This document shows, piece after piece, positions 7,132 through 15,600 of a stretch of DNA of 64,000 nt. The stretch is from Flavobacterium sp. LHD-85 (GTDB taxonomy: Bacteria > Bacteroidota > Bacteroidia > Flavobacteriales > Flavobacteriaceae): NCBI RefSeq assembly GCF_030929595.1, contig NZ_JAVFVR010000001.1:620001-684000 (forward strand). The letters are read 5' to 3'. A program made the translations under genes and the position numbers. Every line of letters begins with the position of its first letter. Within the stretch, counting starts at the first letter, position 1. A model generated the notes under the pieces. It did no database searches. It was not told where the DNA came from and saw nothing but the letters and a program-made list of their open reading frames with translations.

Positions 7132-7422
7132 ATGACGAAAGCAGATATCGTAGCGAAGATTTCAGAGAAGCTAGGTCTTGAAAAAGGAGACGTTCAAGCA
7201 ACAGTAGAAACTTTTATGGAAGAAGTTAAGACTTCTTTAGAGACTGGAGACAATGTATACTTAAGAGGTTTCGGTAGTTTTATCGTTAAAACTAGAGCTG
7301 AAAAGACTGGAAGAAACATTTCTAAAAACACTACTATTAAAATTCCAGCACACAACATTCCTGCGTTTAAACCTGCAAAAGTTTTTGTAGAAGGGGTTAA
7401 AACAAACAACGAAGCAAAATAA
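7132..7422 (+). CDS. HU-family histone-like DNA-binding protein
   Basis: 96 residues, the standard HU/IHF length. The helical dimer domain ('MTKADIVAKISEKLGL') is followed by the beta-arm region ('GFGSFIVKTRAEKTGRNISKNTTIKIPAHNIPAFKPAK'), in which the conserved P-A-x-x-x-x-x-F-x-P-G/A-K pattern is visible. It bends and compacts DNA. A strong consensus promoter fits high expression. The 30-residue basic gene follows 26 bp downstream and may share its transcript. Confidence 0.93.
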   Translation: MTKADIVAKISEKLGLEKGDVQATVETFMEEVKTSLETGDNVYLRGFGSFIVKTRAEKTGRNISKNTTIKIPAHNIPAFKPAKVFVEGVKTNNEAK

Positions 7423-7448
7423 TATTAATTAACATAAATCGACACAAT

Positions 7449-7541
7449 ATGCCAAGTGGTAAAAAAAGAAAGAGACATAAGGTAGCTACTCACAAACGTA
7501 AGAAAAGAGCGAGAGCTAACCGCCACAAAAAGAAAAAGTAG
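7449..7541 (+). CDS. 30-residue Arg/Lys-rich probable ribosomal protein
   Basis: MPSGKKRKRHKVATHKRKKR plus ten more residues ending in NRHKKKK. About 60 percent of positions are Arg or Lys. It is almost invariant among Bacteroidota as I recall it, and belongs in style to the tiny AURKAIP1/COX24-like ribosomal proteins (mitochondrial mS38, mycobacterial bS22). It probably sits in rRNA on the ribosome, but which subunit is not decidable here. It lies between the HU gene and the RNase E/G gene, and its stop codon is within the stem of a terminator (7534-7556). Confidence 0.75.
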   Translation: MPSGKKRKRHKVATHKRKKRARANRHKKKK

Positions 7542-7562
7542 TTTTAAACTACTTTTTTCTTT
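7534..7562 (+). terminator. Terminator overlapping the small basic gene's stop
   Basis: AAAAGTAGTTT (7534-7544) and AAACTACTTTT (7546-7556) are exact reverse complements, followed by TTCTTTTT. Confidence 0.75.
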
Positions 7563-7569
7563 TTAAACG

Positions 7570-7805
7570 TTCATTGAAATTTGGGAAATTTCAAAAATTC
7601 CAAAAAAGAAAATCCAAAATCCAAAAATTAAGGCTTCAAAGCCTATTCAGATTGGAATTTTGAATTTAAAAATTGAAATTTAACTTTCCCAGCCGGGTTA
7701 ATACCTGTTAAAAATATTGTTTAATCCATCCTTACAATTCAGTTATGAGTTATGAGTGCTGAGTTATGAGTTGTAAAACTTGAAACTTGAAACTTAAAAC
7801 CTGAA
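7570..7805. repeat. Low-complexity tandem-like repeats before the RNase E/G gene
   Basis: About 290 bp without a gene (7542-7833). It contains runs of CCAAAAATTCC/CCAAAATCC, then GAGTTATGAGTGCTGAGTTA and a short array of ACTTGAA/ACTTAAA heptamers near 7778-7805. No promoter box of full consensus was found. The leader has no open frame of interest. Confidence 0.5.
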
Positions 7806-7833
7806 ACTAAAAGTCTGGATAAAAATTTACAGT

Positions 7834-9378
7834 GTGAATAAAGAATTAATCATTAGATCTAGTTCTGATGCAGTAGATTTTGCCTTATTAAAAGATGGAA
7901 AACTAATTGAATTACACAAAGAAGAAGAAAAAAGCAACTTTCAGGTTGGCGATATTTTTATTGCCAAAATCAGAAAACCAGTTGCCGGACTTAATGCTGC
8001 TTTTGTGAATGTAGGCTTCGAAAAAGATGCCTTTTTACATTATCACGACTTGGGTCCAAATCTAGCTTCTCAGCTGAAATTCATAAAACTTGTAAGCGCA
8101 GGTAAATTAAAAGATTTCTCCCTAAAAACCTTTCAGTTTGAAAAAGAGATTGACAAAGATGGCATCATTACTGATATTTTAAGTGCCAATCAATCTGTCT
8201 TAGTTCAAGTAGTTAAAGAACCTATATCGACCAAGGGTCCAAGAATAAGTGCTGAGCTTTCTCTTGCCGGAAGATTTATTGTTCTAGTTCCTTTTTCTGA
8301 TCGTGTTTCTATTTCTCAAAAAATAGAAGACAAAAAAGAAAAGGATCGTCTAAAAAAACTTGTTCTATCGATCAAACCTAAAGGATTTGGTGTTATTGTT
8401 CGTACAGTAGCAGAAGGCAAAAACGTAGCCGAATTAGAAAAAGATTTGCAGAACCTGCTTGGCAGATGGTCTGCAATGTGTAAAAAATTACCAACTGCTC
8501 ATCATCCATCAAAAGTATTAGGAGAGCTTAATAGAGCTTCTTCAATATTAAGAGATGTATTCAACGATACCTTTAGTGGTATTCAAATAGATGATGAAGA
8601 GTTGTACCATCAAACGAAGGAATATCTGCAAGAAATTGCACCTTCAAAACAATCGATTGTTAAGTTTTATCAATCAAATGACACTCCGATTTTTGAGAAA
8701 TACAATATAGAGAGACAAATCAAAACTTCATTTGGCCGAACTGTTTCCATGAGCAAAGGTGCTTATCTTATCATAGAACACACTGAAGCTCTTCACGTTA
8801 TAGACGTAAACAGCGGAAACCGTTCTAATAAAGCGACCAACCAAGAAGATACAGCCATGGAAGTAAATATGATTGCCGCAGCAGAAATCGCAAGACAGCT
8901 TCGTCTGCGTGATATGGGCGGAATTATCGTAGTTGATTTTATCGATATGTCTAATCCAGAAAACAGGAAAGTTTTGTTCGACTTCTTGCGAGAAGAAATG
9001 AGCGACGATAAAGCAAAGCATAAAATATTACCGCCGAGTAAGTTTGGTTTGGTCCAAATTACAAGACAGCGAGTAAGACCAGAAGTGAATATCAAAACCA
9101 GAGAGGAAGATCCTAATAAACACAATGGCGAAATTGAAGCTCCAATTTTAATCATTGATAAGATCACCGCTGATTTAGAAAGACTTTTAAAAACCCACAA
9201 CAAGGTTGTGCTTAATACACACCCATTTGTGGCTGCATACCTCAGCAAAGGTTTTCCATCATTACGTTCAAAATGGTTTTTTGAACATAAGAAATGGGTG
9301 AAAATCATACCTCGTGACGCTTACACGTACTTAGAATACCATTTCTACGATAAAAAAGGAAATGTTATTTCAGAATAA
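7834..9378 (+). CDS. rng: Ribonuclease E/G family endoribonuclease
   Basis: 514 residues, starting at GTG (NKELIIRSSSDAVDF). An S1-like RNA-binding domain lies near residues 36-125 ('VGDIFIAKIRKPVAGLNAAFVNVGFEKDAFLHYHDL'). The catalytic core carries 'HVIDVNSGNR' and 'IIVVDFIDM', whose aspartates bind the metal in this family. There is no long C-terminal scaffold as in E. coli RNase E, so it is RNase G-like in size. It processes and degrades RNA. A terminator follows at 9383-9416. Confidence 0.93.
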   Translation: MNKELIIRSSSDAVDFALLKDGKLIELHKEEEKSNFQVGDIFIAKIRKPVAGLNAAFVNVGFEKDAFLHYHDLGPNLASQLKFIKLVSAGKLKDFSLKTFQFEKEIDKDGIITDILSANQSVLVQVVKEPISTKGPRISAELSLAGRFIVLVPFSDRVSISQKIEDKKEKDRLKKLVLSIKPKGFGVIVRTVAEGKNVAELEKDLQNLLGRWSAMCKKLPTAHHPSKVLGELNRASSILRDVFNDTFSGIQIDDEELYHQTKEYLQEIAPSKQSIVKFYQSNDTPIFEKYNIERQIKTSFGRTVSMSKGAYLIIEHTEALHVIDVNSGNRSNKATNQEDTAMEVNMIAAAEIARQLRLRDMGGIIVVDFIDMSNPENRKVLFDFLREEMSDDKAKHKILPPSKFGLVQITRQRVRPEVNIKTREEDPNKHNGEIEAPILIIDKITADLERLLKTHNKVVLNTHPFVAAYLSKGFPSLRSKWFFEHKKWVKIIPRDAYTYLEYHFYDKKGNVISE

Positions 9379-9382
9379 AAAC

Positions 9383-9416
9383 AAAAACCGCCTTTCGAAA
9401 GATTGGCGGTTTTTTT
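9383..9416 (+). terminator. Terminator after the RNase E/G gene
   Basis: AAAAACCGCC (9383-9392) pairs with GGCGGTTTTT (9405-9414), followed by more T. Confidence 0.8.
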
Positions 9417-9534
9417 GTGCTTTTTTTTACAGCTATTAATTTTAGTTATTGTTTATAATAGCGAAATATGTTTTTAGATAGGACGCTAAATTGTTTATCT
9501 TTAAAATACATTAATGACAATTTAAAACTTTGGT

Positions 9535-10044
9535 ATGACTTCTAACCCTAACAAATTATCAGGGAAATTAATTATTTACTGCCTCGCACTTGTACTATTT
9601 TCTTTTAGAGCGAATGCTCAAAACACAAAATCTGAATCTACAATTCCTCAATGGCCTATTTTATATGTAAATTACTCAATTGCCGACAAAAGTCTTTTCA
9701 CGGGCGGACTTGAATTTTGTCTAGAATGCAAAGATAAAAACAAGCTCTTTTTAGGTGCAGGATACGGAATTACAAATAGCTATAACGGCAACTATTATGG
9801 TCTTCCTGATGTGCATTTATCATACAATACAGAATATCTTCTATTTATAAAAGCAGGCAGCTCCTCTAAGAATGCTTATGTAGTAAGCGGTTTAACTGTA
9901 TTTAATATGATAGATTTAGGTTTAGGGTATTCGTTTTCCTTCAACAAAGAAAAGATTCCTACTTATGAAGGATTTACAGCTTCAATCTCGTTTCGATTTA
10001 CTAAAAATAAAGATGTCTATACGAAACTCAATATCATACAATAA
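9535..10044 (+). CDS. Exported protein of unknown function, barrel-like
   Basis: 169 residues with a Sec signal ending near 'SFRANAQ' (about residue 29). The mature part is made of alternating strands with aromatic ends ('LFLGAGYGITNSYNGNYYGL', 'IDLGLGYSFSFN', 'FTASISFRFT'), consistent with a small outer-membrane barrel or periplasmic beta protein. A CLEC pair near residue 63 may form a disulphide. It converges with pbpC on the opposite strand, leaving a 3-bp gap between the stops, so it is not in that operon. Function unknown. Confidence 0.6.
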   Translation: MTSNPNKLSGKLIIYCLALVLFSFRANAQNTKSESTIPQWPILYVNYSIADKSLFTGGLEFCLECKDKNKLFLGAGYGITNSYNGNYYGLPDVHLSYNTEYLLFIKAGSSSKNAYVVSGLTVFNMIDLGLGYSFSFNKEKIPTYEGFTASISFRFTKNKDVYTKLNIIQ

Positions 10045-10047
10045 ACT

Positions 10048-12426
10048 TTAATCCCTCACAATTTCAATTTTTCTTCTGATTTCATTTCCAGAAGCATCTA
10101 CAACTGTGACATAATGTATTCCTGTTGTGGGTGTAATAGGCAGTTCATGAAACGTTTTTGTTGTTGCTTTATAAACATCATCTACATACCAAAAAAGTTC
10201 TTTATCCCTTTCAGAATAAGCTACTTTTAAAATTACCGGCTGTACTTTACTATTGAAATCCTTAGTTAAGTAAATTTTACTGTTAGCTTTTGGATAAATA
10301 AAATCCATTGATTTGGTTTGTGTCCCCTCGCAACCTTCTTTAAATGGCGGTAATGGCAAATACTCAATATGCTGGCTTTTGTAATACCACGCCATAACAG
10401 GAGGCAGTACAAACCAGTTTTTTGTCACAATATTATCGATACTTTCGCAACTGCTGTTAACCTGAAACTGTTCTGTTTTATCCAAATGAATTGTTCTGTG
10501 ATACGGACAAACTTTAGTCGATTTCCCTTTTTTGGTAACCCATTGCTTGATTTTAGGACAATTATCTTTTGCCCGATAACCGCTCAATCTGCAAACCTCA
10601 ACTTCTGCTAAATCATCATATGGCGTATCAAACCATCTTTGCCTTGGCAGCAAATTAAAAACATCGAATAAAATTGGCGCTGCGCTGGTAACTCCAGTTA
10701 AAGTTGGTCTTCCCTCACCTGTCGCATTTCCAACCCAAATTCCAACTACATATCTTGAATTGGTTCCAATAGCCCAGGCATCACGATTTCCGAAACTTGT
10801 TCCCGTTTTCCATGCAATTTTCAGTGAACTGTCATAAAATTTCCAAGCTTCATCGCCTTCAGGCCTATTCACCTCTTCCATTGCGTTGTAGGTTAACCAA
10901 ATTGATCCCGCACCCAAAATATTCTTTTGATCAGTTTCAGAGCCAAAATCAGGCTTAAAATCGTTTTTATAATTTAGTTCTGTAAATTCGTTAGTTCTAT
11001 ATTTACTTTTATTTTTAGTGTAATAATTGACCGTAGATGAAAGATTAGCGTATGTTCGACATAAATCCCACAAATTACTTTCAGCGCCTCCCAAAATCAG
11101 CGATAAACCATAATGATCTGGTGTTTTATTTATGTTCTTTAATTTGAATTTTTGAAGTTCTTCGTAAAACTTGTTTACAGTAAATTCCTGAAGCATTAAA
11201 ACCGCAGGAATATTCAACGAACGCGACAATGCTCGATGTGCTGGTACTGCTCCGTCATAAGTTAAATTAAAGTTTTGTGGCGTGTAACCCGAAATCTGCG
11301 TTGGAATATCGGATACTAAAGTATTAGGTAATAATTCTCCGTCGTCTAACATTACGCCATACAAAAGCGGCTTTAGAATACTTCCTGTACTTCTTGGCGC
11401 ATCAATAATATCAACATCTTTTTGATGATCTGCATCGGCTGGAGAGTTTCCAACATAACTCATCACATTTCTATTCTGAACATCAATAACCAAAATAGCC
11501 AGATTATGCACTTCATTCTGCTTATACTGATTGTAATAATATCTCGCGATTTGATTAACACGATTTTGAAGCGCGTAATCAATTGTAGTTTTTACTCTTG
11601 TTCCTTCTTCATTTTTAGCCACTCTCTGCAATAAATGAGGTGCAATTTGAGGCAGATCGTACGGTTTTTGAGGTAATGGCTCTTCTACGGAAAGTTCATA
11701 CGTCTGTTTGTCGATAATACCTTCTTGATGAAGTTTCAACAAAAGCCGATTTCGTTTGTTGAGTAATTTTATCTGATTTTTTCCTGGATAAATTAAACTT
11801 GGCGCATTTGGCAAAACAGCTAAAACCGCATTCTCTGCCCATGATAATTGATTGGACTGAACACCAAAATAACGCCATGAAGCCATTTCCAACCCCACAA
11901 CATTTCCTCCAAAAGGCGCATGTGCTGCATACATTTCGAGAATTTCATTTTTAGAATATCCTAATTCTAATCTTGTAGCGAGAATAATTTCTATTATTTT
12001 TTCGAAATAGGTTCTGTTTTTTCCTTTTCGAGAAAGTCTGATTACTTGCTGCGTTAAAGTACTTCCGCCTCTAACTACTTTCCCTGCTTTTCGATTTTGT
12101 TTAAAAGCATTAATCATTGCGCCTGGATTGAAGCCTGGATGTTTATAAAAATATTCGTCTTCAAAATACACAATGCATTTCTTGAATTTATCAGGAACGC
12201 TATCTTGTGCAGGAAAACGCCATTGTCCGTCGCGGGCAATTTTAGCTCCAAGCAATTCTCCTTCTTTACTTTCTATTACGGTTGAATATGGTTCTTTGAA
12301 TAAAGTTCGAGGTATCGAAAAATAGTAAATCAGCAAGAGCAGAAATGCAATTGCTGATTTTATTTTGTTTCTTTTTATCCAATTTAGAATGCGTTGGAAA
12401 AACGCTTTTAATTTATTTTTCAACAC
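10048..12426 (-). CDS. pbpC: Penicillin-binding protein 1C
   Basis: 792 residues. One membrane anchor at about 24-38. The glycosyltransferase (GT51) domain has 'EDEYFYKHPG' (89-98) and 'GGSTLTQQ' (120-127). The transpeptidase domain has the active-site 'SILK', the SxN motif 'SLN' and the 'KTGTSFGNRDAW' motif. The C-terminal part, about residues 700-790, is a PBP1C-type beta domain. It polymerises and crosslinks peptidoglycan. The alpha-2-macroglobulin gene lies immediately upstream (12641-18328), the same pairing as yfhM-pbpC in E. coli. Confidence 0.95.
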   Translation of the reverse strand: MLKNKLKAFFQRILNWIKRNKIKSAIAFLLLLIYYFSIPRTLFKEPYSTVIESKEGELLGAKIARDGQWRFPAQDSVPDKFKKCIVYFEDEYFYKHPGFNPGAMINAFKQNRKAGKVVRGGSTLTQQVIRLSRKGKNRTYFEKIIEIILATRLELGYSKNEILEMYAAHAPFGGNVVGLEMASWRYFGVQSNQLSWAENAVLAVLPNAPSLIYPGKNQIKLLNKRNRLLLKLHQEGIIDKQTYELSVEEPLPQKPYDLPQIAPHLLQRVAKNEEGTRVKTTIDYALQNRVNQIARYYYNQYKQNEVHNLAILVIDVQNRNVMSYVGNSPADADHQKDVDIIDAPRSTGSILKPLLYGVMLDDGELLPNTLVSDIPTQISGYTPQNFNLTYDGAVPAHRALSRSLNIPAVLMLQEFTVNKFYEELQKFKLKNINKTPDHYGLSLILGGAESNLWDLCRTYANLSSTVNYYTKNKSKYRTNEFTELNYKNDFKPDFGSETDQKNILGAGSIWLTYNAMEEVNRPEGDEAWKFYDSSLKIAWKTGTSFGNRDAWAIGTNSRYVVGIWVGNATGEGRPTLTGVTSAAPILFDVFNLLPRQRWFDTPYDDLAEVEVCRLSGYRAKDNCPKIKQWVTKKGKSTKVCPYHRTIHLDKTEQFQVNSSCESIDNIVTKNWFVLPPVMAWYYKSQHIEYLPLPPFKEGCEGTQTKSMDFIYPKANSKIYLTKDFNSKVQPVILKVAYSERDKELFWYVDDVYKATTKTFHELPITPTTGIHYVTVVDASGNEIRRKIEIVRD

Positions 12427-12481
12427 TTATTTTTTTAACCGCAAAGGCGCTAAGTTATTCGCAACGTTCTCTAAGTTTTTT

Positions 12482-12632
12482 TTGCTCGCAGATTCCGCAG
12501 ATTGAGCAGATTTTATTTTTATCTGCTTGATCTGCAAAATCTGCGGGAGACCTACAAAGTTTTTTTCAGCCACAGATTAAATGGATTCGGACAGATTTTT
12601 AAAAATCCTTTTAATCCGTGTAATCTGTGGTA
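12482..12632. repeat. Two nested GCAGATT and CCACAGATTA inverted repeats
   Basis: GCAGATTCCGCAGATTGAGC (near 12489) mirrors ATCTGCTTGATCTGCAAAAT (near 12531). CCACAGATTAAATGGATT (12570-12587) mirrors AATCCGTGTAATCTGTGG (12613-12630) imperfectly. Both are dispersed-repeat types in this group and fill the gap between pbpC and the macroglobulin gene. The gap holds no gene. Confidence 0.5.
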
Positions 12633-12640
12633 AATAAATT

Positions 12641-15600
12641 TTATTTCACAACCTCAACCCAGAATCCTTTTGTTCTGGCTAAGAAAGTATTATCATACAT
12701 GGCTTCACATTGTAAGCCCGGTAAATAATAGTTTCCTAAATACGATGCGTTTAGCAGAATTCGGAAAACTTTTGTTTCTCTGGCTTTCATTCCGAAGTAG
12801 AAATTAGTCCTATCGTCTCGAATGTCAATGTAATCTGCAATATTATTTACGGCGTCACCATAATCAGTGAAACGAGTATTTACAATTTCGAATCCTGAAG
12901 GCAGAATCTGCGATAACGCTACGTTTTGAACACTCTCTCCTCTTTGGTTTTTAATCGTAACCTCAGCAACAAATTCAGTTCCTTGATTAATTTTTGAAAC
13001 ATTAATTATGCTTCCTTTTCTGTTTTTGAAAACAATAGAAGCTGTAACATCGCTTTGAACTGCATTTTCTTGTCCGATTGGCAGAATTCCTGTGTTTAAT
13101 ACACGAACATAAACCGTATTAGCTTTATTGTTTTTCAGTGTAATACTGTTTGTTCCAGAAGCAACAGACAAACTGCGATCTGCAACTGATTTCCCTGTGT
13201 TTATTGTCTCTCCTTTTCCGTTTTTATTAAATTGGATATTAATTCCTTTTAGACCATTACTAACTGCAAATTTCGACATTGCATATAGACAGTATGCCGT
13301 GGTTTGCGTACTCATCCATTGATTTGCTGACATTTCTTTAGCCAATTTAGACGCTGTTACAAATGCTTTCTGTTTCTGACCCAAAAGAAGCATCGTTTCC
13401 AAAGCCATTGCTCTGTTTCTTTCGCTTGAACCGTAATAGTAATAGCTATATCCGTCTGAACTTCCATCAATGCTTGTTCTCAAGAACAAACTTTGTCCTG
13501 CTGATTTTTGACCTGCTAAAACATAAGCTGCAGCTAAACGGAGCATACTTTCGTTAGAAATACCTTTTGTTTCTCTTAATCTATTCATTGCTGATAAATC
13601 GGCATTTCCTGCTAAAGCTAAAGTGTATAAACGATATGCTTGAGCTAAGTCATTTCCGTATTTCGGTTCAAAACGCCATTGTTTCGCTTCTTTCTGCTGA
13701 TATGATAACCATTTCGATTTGAAATTAATTGGCAATACATATCCTTTTTTCTCTGCTTCAATCAAGAAATGTCCAGCATAAGAAGTTCCCCAATCGTCTG
13801 CAATTGCATTTCCTTGCCAGTACGGCATTCCTCCATTTGACAACTGGAAATTGCCCAATCTTGCAATTCCAGCTGCTATATTTTTCTGAATCAAATCTTT
13901 GCGTTTCGCATCGATATCTGCAACATCTCCTAAATACAATTGTGGAAAAACAGATGAAGTTGTCTGCTCTACACAGCCATGCGGATACTGAATTAAGAAT
14001 TGTAATCTTCCATTCAAATTCATTGATGGCATTGACGAAACTTCCAATCTTGCTTTATTACTTCCTGCAATTCCAAATGTTTTCCATGAAATTGTTTTAG
14101 TACTATTTGGCGTTAAAACAACATCTGTAAAAGTACTCGTAACCGGATTTGGATTCGTCATATCGATCTCAACATCATAAGTTGATTTCTCGTTTCCAGA
14201 TGTCGCAATTACCTGAACTTTTGCAATTCCAGTAGCAGAACCTACAACTAAATTGAAGTACGCCATTTTCTCATCTGGCTGTGCAAAATTTAGTCTTTGA
14301 ACTGCACTTCCCGCCACTTTCAATCCGTTGCTGGTTTTAACCTGAATTGAAACATTTTTGATTTTGTTCTCAGTTGCAAAAACTGTTACTGGCAATGTTA
14401 CTTTTTCTGACGGCGAAATTTTTCTTGGTAGCGAAGCTAGAACCATCAACGGACTCTTAACTTGCGTTGCTTTTTCAACGCTTCCGTAAGCGCTTGTATT
14501 TGCATCTCCCGCCACAACCATTGTTCTAACAGAACCAATATACTTTGGAAGTTTTAATTGATGCGATTTTGTTTCTCCTTTTCCTAGTTTAAATGGTCCG
14601 TAATACAATACAACAGGTTTGAAACGGTTGGCTTTTTTAGCTTTTCCTCCTCCCAAATCCTGATCACCACCAATACTGAAAATCTGATTTATTTTTCCGC
14701 CATAAGCACCAATTACATCATCGTAAACGTCCCAAGTTTTTACTCCCAAAGCTTCACGAACGTAGAAACTATCCCATGCGTTTGGTGTTTTAAAACGAGT
14801 TAAATCCAGAAGTCCTTCATCTACAACTGCAATTGTATACGTCATTTCTTTCCCTGATTTCTCTCCTACTTTAACCGTAAATGGCTGTTCTGGCCTTAAA
14901 ACATCAGGCATATTTAGAGTTGGTGTCAAAATGGTGTTTTTATCTACCACTTCAATTGGTACAATTCCGTACATACGAATTGGCGAATCGTTTTTAGTTG
15001 AAGCATGAGGCTGTAATAACGTGATATTAAAATATACATTTGGCGCCATTGCTCCTGTAATCGGAACTTCAACTTTAGTTTCCCCTTTTTTAGTCTCAGC
15101 CCAAATAGTCTGAACTACTCTTGATCCGTTTTCTACAGAAATTAAAGCTCGTCCGCCTTCACTTGAAGGGAAAGAAATCTGTGCTTTTTCTCCAACTGCA
15201 TAATTCTTTTTATCGGTAGAGAAAACTAACATATTAGCTGTTGAAGCATCTCTATTACGCGTTTTTCCAGACCAAATTGGCCAATCGATATTTACGGTTA
15301 AAGAAGTTGCATGACCATCTTCCTGATCTGCAACACGAATTAAATAACGTCCCCATTCTTCATCTGTCAAAGCAAATTGGAAACTTCCTTTTCCGCTAGA
15401 ATCGGTATTGACTACAAAGGTTTTATATGAAGTCGTTGCATTAGACGAGTTGTAATTTGATAAATTATCGCTTGAAGAATCCCACCACCATCTCCAATCT
15501 ACTTTGTAAACTCTTACTTCGAGATTACGAACGGATTTTGGTCTTCCGTTTTCATCCACTGTAACCACGTCAAAACGATTGTTCGCTCTCGTTTCAAGCA

